From contig NZ_CP021361.1 of the NCBI RefSeq assembly GCF_002157145.1, forward strand, positions 930,001 to 994,000: a DNA stretch of 64,000 nucleotides, written 5' to 3'. A program made the position numbers and the translations under genes. The DNA comes from Acidovorax carolinensis (lineage in GTDB: Bacteria > Pseudomonadota > Gammaproteobacteria > Burkholderiales > Burkholderiaceae_C). Every line of letters begins with the position of its first letter. Position 1 is the first letter of the stretch. Below, piece after piece: positions 47,019 through 57,879 of the stretch. The notes beneath the pieces are model-generated. The model saw nothing but the letters and a program-made list of their open reading frames with translations. It was not told where the DNA came from and did no database searches.

Positions 47019-48644
47019 ATGAGTTCCACCCCCATCTCCCGCCCGCCGGGCTCTTCGGGCATGTCCGGCGCAGTGCCGCCCCGGCTGCAGCTGGTGGGCA
47101 TTACCAAGCGCTACCCGGCCGTGGTGGCCAACAGCGCTGTCTCGCTGACGGTGCAGCCCGGCGAGATCCATGCCGTGCTGGGCGAAAACGGCGCCGGCAA
47201 GTCCACGCTGATGAAGATCATCTACGGCTCGGTCAAGCCCGACGAAGGCAGCGTGCACTTCAACGGCCAGGCCGTGCAGGTGCGCAACCCGCAGGAGGCG
47301 CGGGCGCTGGGCATTGCCATGGTTTTCCAGCATTTCAGCCTGTTCGACACCCTCACGGTGGCCGAGAACGTGTGGCTCGGTCTGGACAAGCGCATCACGC
47401 TGTCCGAGGTCACCCAGCGCATCACCGCCACGGCGGCCGAGTACGGCCTGGGCATCGATCCCCTGCGCCCGGTGCACACGCTTTCCGTGGGCGAAATGCA
47501 GCGCGTGGAAATCATCCGCGCCCTGCTCACCCACCCCAAGCTGCTCATCTTGGACGAACCCACCTCGGTGCTGACGCCCCAGGCGGTCGAAAAGCTGTTT
47601 GTGGTGCTGAAAAAGCTCGCGTCCGAGGGCTGCAGCATCCTCTACATCAGTCACAAGTTGCACGAAATCCGTGCGCTGTGCACCGCCTGCACCGTTTTGC
47701 GTGGCGGCAAGGTGACGGGCGTGTGCAATCCGGCCGAAGAGTCGAATGCATCCTTGTCGCGCCTGATGATCGGCGCCGAGCCGCCCGCGCTGGAGCACCG
47801 TGCCGTGCAGACCGGCGCCACCGTGCTGCGTGTGCAGGGCCTGTCGCTGCCGCGCGCCGACCAGTTTGGTGTGGACTTGATCGATATCCAGTTCGAGGTG
47901 AAGGCGGGCGAGGTGGTAGGCATTGCCGGGGTTTCGGGCAACGGGCAAAAAGAGCTGCTCTATGCACTGTCGGGCGAAGACCAGCGCGCCGAACCCGCCA
48001 GTATTCAGGTGGCGGGCCAGAATGCGGGCCGCATGGGCCCGGGCCAGCGCCGCGCCCTGGGCCTGCACTTTGTGCCCGAAGAGCGCCTGGGCCGGGGCGC
48101 GGTGCCCACCATGGGCCTGGCGCACAACCTGCTGCTCACGCGAACCAACTCGGTCAGCGGCAGTGGCTGGATCAAGGTAGGCGCGTTGCAAAAGCACGCC
48201 CAGAGCATCATCGAGCGCTTCAACGTGAAGGCGGGCGGCCCCAACGCGGCAGCCAAGTCGCTGTCGGGGGGCAATCTGCAGAAGTTCATCGTGGGGCGCG
48301 AGATCGATGCCAACCCCGCGTTGCTCATCGTCTCGCAGCCCACCTGGGGCGTGGACGTGGGTGCGGCCGCGCAGATTCGCGGCGAAATCCTGGCGCTGCG
48401 CGACGCCGGCTGTGCCGTGCTGGTCGTGAGCGAGGAGCTGGACGAATTGTTTGAAATCTGTGACCGCCTGCATGTGGTGGCCAAGGGGCACCTGTCGCCA
48501 TCGGTGCCCCGCGCCGACGCCACGGTGGAGCGCATTGGCGAATGGATGAGCGGCCTGTGGCATGCCGACGTGCAGGCGCATCTGGCCCGCAACCGCGAGC
48601 AGCTCGCGCAACTGAACCAGGGGGCGCAGCATGTTCCGACTTGA
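47019..48644 (+). CDS. BMP-type nucleoside/purine ABC importer, double ATPase
   Basis: 541 residues with two ABC domains in tandem, as in RbsA and the nucleoside importers (NupO/YufO). Domain 1 has Walker A GENGAGKST at residues 55-63, VGEMQRVEII in place of the canonical signature, and LLILDEPTSVLTP. Domain 2 has a degenerate Walker A (GVSGNGQKEL) but retains LSGGNLQKFI, as is normal for the family. A second start at codon 15 is possible. It heads an operon with two permeases and a BMP lipoprotein, overlapping the first permease by 14 bp. The purine salvage genes downstream support purine nucleoside or base uptake. Confidence 0.93.
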   Translation: MSSTPISRPPGSSGMSGAVPPRLQLVGITKRYPAVVANSAVSLTVQPGEIHAVLGENGAGKSTLMKIIYGSVKPDEGSVHFNGQAVQVRNPQEARALGIAMVFQHFSLFDTLTVAENVWLGLDKRITLSEVTQRITATAAEYGLGIDPLRPVHTLSVGEMQRVEIIRALLTHPKLLILDEPTSVLTPQAVEKLFVVLKKLASEGCSILYISHKLHEIRALCTACTVLRGGKVTGVCNPAEESNASLSRLMIGAEPPALEHRAVQTGATVLRVQGLSLPRADQFGVDLIDIQFEVKAGEVVGIAGVSGNGQKELLYALSGEDQRAEPASIQVAGQNAGRMGPGQRRALGLHFVPEERLGRGAVPTMGLAHNLLLTRTNSVSGSGWIKVGALQKHAQSIIERFNVKAGGPNAAAKSLSGGNLQKFIVGREIDANPALLIVSQPTWGVDVGAAAQIRGEILALRDAGCAVLVVSEELDELFEICDRLHVVAKGHLSPSVPRADATVERIGEWMSGLWHADVQAHLARNREQLAQLNQGAQHVPT

Positions 48645-49713
48645 ACCGCGCCCGCAGGCGTCGCGCTGGTGGAGCTATGGCTCGCCGCTGCTGGCCCTGG
48701 CCGTCACGGTGCTGATCGGCATCGCCCTGTTTGCCGCGCTGGGCAAGGACCCGGTGCGCGGCCTGCAGGTGTTCTTCTGGGAGCCGGTGCGCTCGCCCTA
48801 CGCGGTGGGCGAGCTTATGGTCAAGGCCACGCCGCTGCTGCTGATTGCACTGGGGCTGGCGGTGTGCTTTCGCTCCAATGTCTGGAACATTGGCGCCGAG
48901 GGCCAGTTTGTCATTGGTGCCGTGGTGGCCGGTGGCGTGGCGCTGCTGGCCGACAAGACCACGGGCCCCTGGATCGTGCCCGTCATCTTGCTGGCCGGCG
49001 TGCTGGGGGGCATGGCCTGGGCGGGCCTCACGGCGCTGCTGCGCGACAAGTTCAATGCCAATGAAATCCTGGTCAGCCTGATGCTGGTGTATGTGGCCAC
49101 GCTGGTGCTGGGCTACCTGGTCTATGGGCCCTGGAAAGACCCCATGGGCTACAACTTTCCGCAGACCAAGACCTTCGAGAAGGTCACGCAGATTCCGCGC
49201 CTCATGCAGGGCTCGCGGGTGAGCATTGGCCTGTTGCTGGCGCTGGCGGCCGCGGGCGCACTGTGGGTGTTTTTGTTTCGCACGCGCGCGGGCTTTGCCC
49301 AGCAGGTGGGCGGGCTGGCGCCGGCGGCGGCACGCTATGCCGGTTTTTCTTCGCGGCGCGCGCTGTGGACGGCGTTGCTGGTCTCGGGCGGTGCGGCGGG
49401 CCTGGCGGGTGCGCTGGAGGTGGCGGGCCCCATCGGTCAGCTCACGCCCTATGTGCCAGCGGGCTACGGCTTTGCGGCCATCATCGTGGCCTTTGTGGGG
49501 CGGCTGCACCCGGTGGGCATGGTGTTCTCGGCCATTCTCATGAGCATGTTTTATATCGGCGGCGAGCTGGCGCAGTCGCGCCTGGGCTTGCCCAAGTCGC
49601 TCACCGGCGTGTTCCAGGGCTTGCTGCTGTTCACGCTGCTGGCCTGCGACACGCTGATCGCCTACCGCGTGCGCTGGGCTGGCACCCGCCGCACACACCA
49701 GGGAGGCAAGTGA
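48631..49713 (+). CDS. BMP-type ABC importer permease 1
   Basis: Inner-membrane permease of 360 residues, BPD_transp_2 family, with about ten hydrophobic segments. The conserved segment FRSNVWNIGAEGQFVIGA is diagnostic of the YufP-like subunit. GAAARYAGFSS-like cytoplasmic loop residues precede the LVSGGAAGLAGALEVAGPIG transmembrane segment. It overlaps the ATPase gene by 14 bp and permease 2 by one base (TGATG), so all are coupled. Confidence 0.93.
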   Translation: MFRLEPRPQASRWWSYGSPLLALAVTVLIGIALFAALGKDPVRGLQVFFWEPVRSPYAVGELMVKATPLLLIALGLAVCFRSNVWNIGAEGQFVIGAVVAGGVALLADKTTGPWIVPVILLAGVLGGMAWAGLTALLRDKFNANEILVSLMLVYVATLVLGYLVYGPWKDPMGYNFPQTKTFEKVTQIPRLMQGSRVSIGLLLALAAAGALWVFLFRTRAGFAQQVGGLAPAAARYAGFSSRRALWTALLVSGGAAGLAGALEVAGPIGQLTPYVPAGYGFAAIIVAFVGRLHPVGMVFSAILMSMFYIGGELAQSRLGLPKSLTGVFQGLLLFTLLACDTLIAYRVRWAGTRRTHQGGK

Positions 49714-50633
49714 TGGAGTCGTATGCATTGCTGATCGGCGCCACGCTGAGCGCGGGCACCGTGCTGGCCCTGGCGGCCCTGGGCCTGCTCATCAACGAAA
49801 AGGCCGGCATTGTCAACCTGGGGGCCGAGGGCATGATGCTGTGTGCCGCCATTGCGGGCTTTGCCACCGTGGTGCACACCGGCAACACCTGGCTGGGCTT
49901 TGCCGCTGGCATGGCGGCGGGGGCGTTGCTGGCCGCCATCTTTGGCGTGCTGGTGATCTGGCTCAACACCAACCAGTACGCCACGGGCTTGGCGCTCAGC
50001 CTGTTTGGCGTGGGGTTTTCGGCCTTTGCGGGCATCAGCTATGTGCAGGCCAAGCTGCCCGAACTGCCCAAGTACGCCATTCCCGTGCTGGGCGATGTGC
50101 CGCTGCTCGGGCCCGCGCTGTTTCAGCAGCACCCCTTGGTGTACCTCACCATGGCGCTGGTGGCGGGGCTGATATGGTTCCTGTACCGCTCGCGCGCTGG
50201 GCTGGTGCTGCGTTCGGTGGGCGAGTCGCCCGAGTCCGCCCATGCGCTGGGCTACCCGGTGCGCCGCATCCGGCTGGCGGCCGTGATGGCGGGCGGCGCC
50301 CTGTGCGGCCTGGCGGGCGCCTATATCTCCACCGTGTACACGCCGCTGTGGGTGGAGGGCATGGTGGCCGGGCGCGGCTGGATTGCGCTGGCCCTCACCA
50401 CCTTTGCCACCTGGCGGCCGGCACGCGTATTGCTTGGTGCTTACCTGTTTGGTGGCGTGACCATGCTCCAGTTCCATTTGCAGGCCACCGGCGTGCAGGT
50501 GGCCAGCCAGTTGCTGAGCATGCTGCCTTACGTGGCCACCATCGTGGTGCTGGCGCTGATTTCACGCAATCCGGCGTGGATCCGGGTGAACATGCCGGCG
50601 TCGCTGGGCAAGCCGTTCTATCCTGGCGCCTGA
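49713..50633 (+). CDS. BMP-type ABC importer permease 2
   Basis: Inner-membrane permease of 306 residues, YufQ-like, pairing with permease 1. INEKAGIVNLGAEGMMLCAA near the N-terminus is the hallmark, and SVGESPESAHALGYPV is the cytoplasmic coupling loop. The ATG at 49713 is chosen over a much longer open frame that is out of register with permease 1. It is followed after 50 bp by the BMP lipoprotein gene. Confidence 0.94.
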   Translation: MESYALLIGATLSAGTVLALAALGLLINEKAGIVNLGAEGMMLCAAIAGFATVVHTGNTWLGFAAGMAAGALLAAIFGVLVIWLNTNQYATGLALSLFGVGFSAFAGISYVQAKLPELPKYAIPVLGDVPLLGPALFQQHPLVYLTMALVAGLIWFLYRSRAGLVLRSVGESPESAHALGYPVRRIRLAAVMAGGALCGLAGAYISTVYTPLWVEGMVAGRGWIALALTTFATWRPARVLLGAYLFGGVTMLQFHLQATGVQVASQLLSMLPYVATIVVLALISRNPAWIRVNMPASLGKPFYPGA

Positions 50634-50683
50634 AGTTTTGCGTACATTGTTGCAACCCGCTTTCTCATTCCTAAGGAACCTAC

Positions 50684-51850
50684 ATGACTGATCTCCAGAA
50701 ACGCTCTGTGCTCAAGCTGGCCGCGCTGTCCGCCGTGGCAGCTGCCGCGCTCGTGGGATGCGGCAAGAAGGAAGAACCGGCACCGGCCCCTGCGCCCGCA
50801 CCGGCGCCCGCCGCCGAAGCACCAGCACCCAAGCCCGAGCCACTGAAGATCGCATTTGCCTATGTTGGCCCCGTGGGTGATGGCGGCTGGTCTTACGCGC
50901 ACGACAACGGTCGCAAGGCCCTGGAAAAGGAATTCGGCGACAAGATCGTGACCAGCTTTGTCGAAAGCGTGCCCGAGTCGGCCGACGCCGAGCGCGTGCT
51001 GCGCGACATGGCCGGCCAGGGCAACAAGCTGATCTTCGGCACCACCTTCGGCTACATGGAGTCCATGCTCAAGGTGGCGGCCGACAACCCGGGCGTGAAA
51101 TTCGAACACGCCACCGGCTACAAGACTGCCGACAACATGCGCACCTATGACAGCCGCACCTACGAAGGCGCGTACATGGCTGGCGTGATCGCTGGTGCCA
51201 TGACCAAGACCAACACCCTCGGTGTGGTGGGCTCGGTGCCGATTCCGGAAGTGATCCGCAACATCAACAGCTTCACGTTGGGCGCGCAGTCGGTCAATCC
51301 CAAGATCAAGACCAAGGTGGTCTGGGTGAACGAATGGTTCAGCCCGCCCAAGGAAACCGAAGCTGCCACCTCGCTGATCAATGGCGGCGCCGACGTGCTG
51401 TTCCAGAACACCGACTCGCCTGCGGTGCTCAAGACCGCCCAGGAAAAGGGCAAGCGCGCCTTCGGCTGGGACAGCGACATGACCGCCTACGGCCCCAAGG
51501 CCCACCTGGCCTCGGCCGTGATCAACTGGGGCCCCTACTACATCAAGGCCACCAAGGACGCACTGGACGGCACCTGGACCACGGGCCAGAGCTGGTGGGG
51601 CGTGAAAGAAGGCGCGATCGACATTGTCTCCGTCGCCGACGACGTGCCGGCCGACACCAAGACGAAGGTCGAGTCCATCAAGGCAGGCCTGAAGGACGGC
51701 AGCTTCAGCATCTGGAAGGGTCCCATCGTGGGCCAGGACGGCAAGCCTGTGCTCGAAAAGGACGTGGTGGCCGATGACAAGTTCCTCGGTGGCATCAACT
51801 TCTACGTCAAGGGCGTGGAAGGCAAGATCCCGGGCGGCGACAAGAAGTAA
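50684..51850 (+). CDS. BMP-family substrate-binding lipoprotein
   Basis: Periplasmic purine nucleoside-type receptor of 388 residues for the preceding importer. A lipobox ending in VGC places Cys26 at the mature N-terminus, followed by a Lys/Glu then Ala/Pro-rich linker (residues about 30-50). The fold begins at LKIAFAYVGPVGDGGWSYAH, and FGTTFGYMESMLKVA plus GSVPIPEVIRNIN are BMP motifs. AAGGAA precedes the ATG. A second BMP protein without a lipobox is encoded at 55236-56375. Confidence 0.94.
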   Translation: MTDLQKRSVLKLAALSAVAAAALVGCGKKEEPAPAPAPAPAPAAEAPAPKPEPLKIAFAYVGPVGDGGWSYAHDNGRKALEKEFGDKIVTSFVESVPESADAERVLRDMAGQGNKLIFGTTFGYMESMLKVAADNPGVKFEHATGYKTADNMRTYDSRTYEGAYMAGVIAGAMTKTNTLGVVGSVPIPEVIRNINSFTLGAQSVNPKIKTKVVWVNEWFSPPKETEAATSLINGGADVLFQNTDSPAVLKTAQEKGKRAFGWDSDMTAYGPKAHLASAVINWGPYYIKATKDALDGTWTTGQSWWGVKEGAIDIVSVADDVPADTKTKVESIKAGLKDGSFSIWKGPIVGQDGKPVLEKDVVADDKFLGGINFYVKGVEGKIPGGDKK

Positions 51851-51883
51851 GCCCCATCACGTTGTCCTGACCGCCACCATTGA

Positions 51884-53386
<1,503 letters not shown>

Positions 53387-53402
53387 GGGCTGCGCACGAC
53401 GG

Positions 53403-53849
53403 TCAGCCTGCAGCCAGGGCGGTGCGCAAATGCTGCGCATAACCCTGCAGCACCTCGGCCGCTGGGTCTTTGCGCGGCCACGACAGCGCAATGCCGTCGC
53501 CTGCATGGCGCGGCACCACATGCAGGTGAAAGTGAAAAACGGTCTGGTCGCCCTCGCGGCCATTGGCCTGCAGCAGCGTCAGCCCCGGTGGGTCGAAGAC
53601 CGCCTGCACGGCACGGGCGACCCGCTGGGCCGTCTGCATGACGGCCGCCGCCTCGTCGGCGGTGATGTCCAGCAAGGTGGCCGCATGGCGTTTTGTGGCC
53701 ACGAGCACATGGCCGGGGTTGACCTGGCCGATGTCCATGAAGGCGATGGTCAGCGCATCCTCGTACACGCGGGCCGATGGAATTTCGCCCGCCACCAGAC
53801 GGCAGAAGATGCATTGGCCGGGAGGGGATGTGTCGACAAACATGGGCAT
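53403..53849 (-). CDS. HIT-family nucleotide hydrolase
   Basis: 148 residues from the ATG at 53849. The histidine triad is HFHLHVVPR and the N-terminal zinc/structural segment CIFCRLVAGEIPSARVYED is classic for HINT/Fhit-like proteins. It hydrolyses nucleoside phosphoramidates or dinucleotides; the exact substrate is unknown. Convergent with the deaminase gene, with a 16-bp gap. An upstream ATG at 53957 would add 36 atypical residues. Confidence 0.93.
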   Translation of the reverse strand: MPMFVDTSPPGQCIFCRLVAGEIPSARVYEDALTIAFMDIGQVNPGHVLVATKRHAATLLDITADEAAAVMQTAQRVARAVQAVFDPPGLTLLQANGREGDQTVFHFHLHVVPRHAGDGIALSWPRKDPAAEVLQGYAQHLRTALAAG

Positions 53850-54147
53850 TGCGGGGCTCCTGAGGGTGATCGTGCGGTGGTTTGCGGTGTGGCTTTTGCC
53901 GCGGGCTGCCTGCGGCCGTGCCGCATCGTTGGCAAGGCTGCACAGGCCTGGCTGCATTCTGCCGCTGCCACCGGCTCAGCCCGTGGGTCGCTGCCATGGT
54001 GCGTGGCTGTGTTCGCTAGCGCACCGACATGCGGGTGATAAAGGCATAGCCTGTCAGGGCACTGTCCGGACACATTCAAGTCCGGCCAGTTGACTCACGC
54101 GGGCGCTTGGCCTTGCGTGCACCCCTTGTGCATTTCAAAGGAATTCC

Positions 54148-54402
54148 ATGAGCACCCTGCATTTCACCGCCGCGCTGCTGACGGCAATGGCCCTGGTCGC
54201 GTGCGACAAACAACCTGTCGTGGTCACCGTGCCCGCGCCTGCGGTGGCCGTCCCTGTGCCGGTGCCCGGACCTGCGGGCCCACCCGGTGCGCCAGGTGCG
54301 ACGGGTCTGGACGGCAGCCAGGGCGCGCAGGGAGCGACCGGCAAGCCGGGCGAGGGCACGACCGTGATCGTGATGCCGCCGGCCTCGGCGCCGGCCAATT
54401 GA
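54148..54402 (+). CDS. Small collagen-like lipoprotein 1
   Basis: 84 residues. The signal has lipobox LVAC with Cys19 followed by Asp20, which in the E. coli rule favours inner-membrane retention. A Pro/Val-rich spacer (21-40) leads to about ten Gly-X-Y triplets at 41-70 beginning GPAGPPGAPGATGLD, then the tail GTTVIVMPPASAPAN. AAAGGAA precedes the ATG. Function is unknown. The second collagen-like lipoprotein at 54802 shares the GTTVIV tail motif, so the two are related. Confidence 0.85.
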   Translation: MSTLHFTAALLTAMALVACDKQPVVVTVPAPAVAVPVPVPGPAGPPGAPGATGLDGSQGAQGATGKPGEGTTVIVMPPASAPAN

Positions 54403-54436
54403 ACGTACGCCCCGTACCGCGCCAAGGAGAAATCTC

Positions 54437-54595
54437 ATGAGCCTCGGAACCGTGCTGTTGATTGTGTTGATCCTGCTGCTGATCGGCGCCATTCCGTCAT
54501 GGCCGCACAGCAAGAGCTGGGGCTATGGGCCCAGCGGTTTGCTGGGTCTGGTGGTGATCGTCGTGCTCGTGCTGCTGGTCATGGGGCGGTTGTGA
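54437..54595 (+). CDS. DUF3309-type small membrane peptide
   Basis: 52 residues: MSLGTVLLIVLILLLIGAIP, then a short SWPHSKSWGYGPSG loop, then a second hydrophobic stretch ending in LLVMGRL. This two-helix pattern with WPHSxxWGYGPSG is the DUF3309 family, common as tiny proteins in Proteobacteria and of unknown role. AAGGAG lies 9 bp upstream. It sits between the two collagen-like lipoprotein genes on the same strand. Confidence 0.85.
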   Translation: MSLGTVLLIVLILLLIGAIPSWPHSKSWGYGPSGLLGLVVIVVLVLLVMGRL

Positions 54596-54702
54596 CGGGC
54601 GCTGCCGAACAGCGATGCCGAGTGCAGCGCGCGCAGCACCCTCCATTTCGCCTATGCGCTGTAGCGCACAGAGCAAAGACCGCAATGGGCGTAGCCTCAT
54701 AA

Positions 54703-55122
<420 letters not shown>

Positions 55123-55174
55123 ACTGGCTGGGGCAGGCCGGCGGGTACGAGACCGGCCTGATAAAATCCCACGC

Positions 55175-55199
55175 AAAGACCGCTGTCCCGGCGGTCTTT
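55175..55199 (+). terminator. Intrinsic terminator after the collagen-like gene
   Basis: AAAGACCGC at 55175-55183 pairs with GCGGTCTTT at 55191-55199 around a 7-nt loop, followed by a T-rich tail (TTTTGCTTTTTG). It is 53 bp after the stop codon and 37 bp before the next gene. Confidence 0.88.
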
Positions 55200-55235
55200 T
55201 GCTTTTTGCACGCCGGGACCATGTAGAGGAACACC

Positions 55236-56375
55236 ATGTACAAAAACCTCGCCACCGCACTGCGTGCGGCTTGTGTGAGTGCGCTTGCGGGCGCCTGTTT
55301 GATCTCTCCCGTTTTTTCCCAGACCCCCACCCAGACCGAGGCTCCGGCCAAGGCGGCCCCGCTCCAGGTGGTCAAGGCCGGCTTTGTCTATGTCACGCCG
55401 GTCACCGAGGCCGGCTGGACACGCCAGCACGACGAGGGCCGCAAGGCCGTCGAGGCTGCGCTGGGTGCCCATGTGAAAACCACCTTTGTCGAAAACGTGC
55501 CCGAAGGGGCCGATGCCGAACGCGTGATCCGCGACCTGGCGGCCACGGGCCACCAGATCATCTTCACGCCCAGCTTTGGCTACATGGAACCCACGCTCAA
55601 GGTGGCGCAGGACTATCCGGGCGTGAAGTTCGAGTCCATCACCGGCTACAAGACCACGGCCAATGTGGCCACCGCCAATGCGCGCTACTACGAAGGCCGA
55701 TACCTGGCGGGCATTGCAGCCGGCCGCATGAGCAAGACCGGCGTGGCCGGCTTTGTGGCGGGTTTTCCGATCCCCGAGGTGCTGCAGGGCATCAACGCGT
55801 TTGCCCTGGGCATGCGTTCGGTGAACCCGAAGGCCCGGGTCAAGGTGGTGTGGCTCAACGTGTGGTTTGACCCGCCCAAGGAGCGCGATGCCGCCATGGC
55901 ACTGTTCAACCAGGATGTGGATGTGATCGCCTTTCACACCGGCTCTACCGCAGTAATGGCGGCGGCGCAGGAGCGCGGCAAGATGGCCGTGGCCTACCAC
56001 TCGGACATGCGCCGCACCGGGCCCGATGCGCAGATCGTGGCCATCACCCACCAATGGGGCAACTACTACACCGAGCGCGTGCGCGCCGTGCAAAACGGCA
56101 GCTGGAAAAGCGGCAATGTGTGGGGCGGCGTGCGCGAGGGCATGATCCGCGTGGGCGACTTTGGCAGCCGGGTGCCCGCAGCCGTGCAAAAGGAGGTGCT
56201 GGCCGCGCAAAAGGCGGTGGGTGCCGGCAGGCTGCACCCCTTCCGCGCGGGCAAGTCACCCGTGCGCGACAACGAGGGCCATGAGGTCATCCCCGCCGGG
56301 CAAACGCTTTCGGACCCACAGATTTTGCAGATGAACTGGCTGGCCGAAGGGGTGCAGGGCAAGCTGCCGCGCTGA
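55236..56375 (+). CDS. Second BMP-family periplasmic substrate-binding protein
   Basis: 379 residues, clearly paralogous to the BMP lipoprotein at 50684 (shared TAGW/GGW, FVENVPEGADAERVIRDLA-type, GYMEPTLKVAQ and FPIPEVLQGIN segments). It has an ordinary signal peptide ending in SPVFSQ and no lipobox, so it is predicted to be soluble. No transporter genes accompany it, so it may share the upstream importer with different ligand preference. guaD follows 151 bp downstream. It is preceded by a terminator and thus has its own promoter. Confidence 0.92.
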   Translation: MYKNLATALRAACVSALAGACLISPVFSQTPTQTEAPAKAAPLQVVKAGFVYVTPVTEAGWTRQHDEGRKAVEAALGAHVKTTFVENVPEGADAERVIRDLAATGHQIIFTPSFGYMEPTLKVAQDYPGVKFESITGYKTTANVATANARYYEGRYLAGIAAGRMSKTGVAGFVAGFPIPEVLQGINAFALGMRSVNPKARVKVVWLNVWFDPPKERDAAMALFNQDVDVIAFHTGSTAVMAAAQERGKMAVAYHSDMRRTGPDAQIVAITHQWGNYYTERVRAVQNGSWKSGNVWGGVREGMIRVGDFGSRVPAAVQKEVLAAQKAVGAGRLHPFRAGKSPVRDNEGHEVIPAGQTLSDPQILQMNWLAEGVQGKLPR

Positions 56376-56526
56376 TACGGCTTCGCAATCCAGGAGATAA
56401 CTGTGTTGCTCCGCCTTGCCGTGCGATAGCACTGTCTGCGGCTTCGCGCCTGGTTCTCGCATGGATTGCAAATCCTTATGACACAGGTCGAGCACGGCAG
56501 CGCTGGCTGCCGCTAAGCTAACAGCC

Positions 56527-57825
56527 ATGCCTGTATTTCGCTCCGCCCTTTTGCGCTTTGCCGACGACGGCACGGCCGTGTATGACGCCGATGGCCTGCT
56601 GGCCGTGGGCCCCGATACCCAAGGGCGCCAGCGGGTGCTGGCTGCGGGGGCCTGGTCTGACCTGGCGCCGCGCTTTGGCGGCGGGCCTGTCGAGCACCTG
56701 CCGGGCCGCATCATTGCCCCGGGGTTTGTGGACATGCACATCCACTTTCCGCAGACCGATGTGATCGGCTCGCCTGCCGATGGCCTGCTGCCCTGGCTGG
56801 AAAACTACACCTTTCCCCATGAAAAACGCTTTGTAGCGCCCGAATACAGTGCGCAGGTAGCTCAGTTTTTCATAGCAGAGCTGCTGCGCAACGGCGTGAC
56901 CACGGCGCTGGCGTTTGCCACCTCGCACCCCGCGTCGGCCGAGGCGCTGTTCGTGGAGGCGCAGCGGCACCAGATGCGACTGATCACCGGCAAGGTGCTG
57001 CAGGACCGCCACTCGCCCGACGGCGTGCGCGACGACACCGAGCAGAGCCTGATCGACACCGAGGCCCTCGTCCAGCGCTGGCATGGCGTGGACCGCCTCG
57101 GTTATGCCATCACGCCGCGCTTTGCGCCCACCAGCACGCCCCCGCAACTGCGTGGCGCCGGGGAACTGGCGGCGCGCTACCCCGATGTGTGGATCCATTC
57201 GCATGTGGCCGAAAACCTCGATGAAATCCGCTGGGCACGCGAGCTGTTTCCCGCGTCGCGCAGCTACCTGTCGGTGTACGACGACTTCGGCCTGCTGCGC
57301 GAGCGCGCCGTGTACGCCCACTGCATCCACCTGGACGAACCAGACCGCGCCCTGCTGCGCGACACTGGCGCGGTGGCAGCCATCAGCCCCACCAGCAATT
57401 TGTTTCTGGGCAGCGGATTTTTCGACTACGCCGAGGCCGACCGGGTGGGCGTGGGCTACGGGCTGGGGAGCGACGTGGGCGGCGGCACCAGCTTCAGCCC
57501 GTTTCACACCATGATGGCGGCGTATTACGTGGGCCGGGAGGGTCAGACCAAGCGCGGCCTGAGCCTGTCGCCCGCCCATCTGTGGTGGCAGCACACGGCC
57601 GGTGCCGCCAGGGCGCTGGGCCTGGCCGGCGTGGTGGGCAATTTGCAGCCCGGTTGCGAGGCCGACTTTGTGGTGCTCAACCCCCAGGCCACGCCGCTGC
57701 TGGCGCGCCGCACGGCCCAGGCGGACAGCTTGGACGAGCTGCTGTTCGCCATGATCGTGCTGGGCGATGACCGGTTGGTGGAAAAATCGGTCATTTCTCA
57801 AGCAAAATACGGCTCTTGCGCTTGA
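56527..57825 (+). CDS. guaD: Guanine deaminase, amidohydrolase type
   Basis: 432 residues; converts guanine to xanthine with ammonia release. Metal motif PGFVDMHIHFPQTD follows the N-terminal beta-sandwich, then IHSHVAENLDEIRW, HCIHLDEPDR and GLGSDVGGGTSFSPF, all matching GuaD. The last residues YGSCA and the stop codon are encoded by a TAGCGCTT-family repeat at 57800-57862, so the C-terminus has been altered by repeat insertion. It supplies xanthine to XdhAB. Another deaminase of different fold at 5613 may overlap in function. Confidence 0.95.
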   Translation: MPVFRSALLRFADDGTAVYDADGLLAVGPDTQGRQRVLAAGAWSDLAPRFGGGPVEHLPGRIIAPGFVDMHIHFPQTDVIGSPADGLLPWLENYTFPHEKRFVAPEYSAQVAQFFIAELLRNGVTTALAFATSHPASAEALFVEAQRHQMRLITGKVLQDRHSPDGVRDDTEQSLIDTEALVQRWHGVDRLGYAITPRFAPTSTPPQLRGAGELAARYPDVWIHSHVAENLDEIRWARELFPASRSYLSVYDDFGLLRERAVYAHCIHLDEPDRALLRDTGAVAAISPTSNLFLGSGFFDYAEADRVGVGYGLGSDVGGGTSFSPFHTMMAAYYVGREGQTKRGLSLSPAHLWWQHTAGAARALGLAGVVGNLQPGCEADFVVLNPQATPLLARRTAQADSLDELLFAMIVLGDDRLVEKSVISQAKYGSCA

Positions 57826-57862
57826 TGGTCAAGCGCTGATAGCTATCAAAAACATAGTACTG
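57800..57862. repeat. Short palindromic repeat (TAGCGCTT family) over the guaD stop
   Basis: GCAAAATACGGCTCTTGCGC, then TTGATGGTCAAGCGCTGATAGC. It includes the guaD stop codon TGA at 57823-57825 and ends 18 bp before the dcd start. Confidence 0.8.
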
Positions 57863-57879
57863 GCGAGGAGCCCTCCACC

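Noticed and set aside
56826..56885. Palindromic repeat inside guaD near codon 100
   Set aside because: AT-rich and with TAGCGC and AGCTGCTGCGC segments, but the protein there fits the guanine deaminase family without extra residues.
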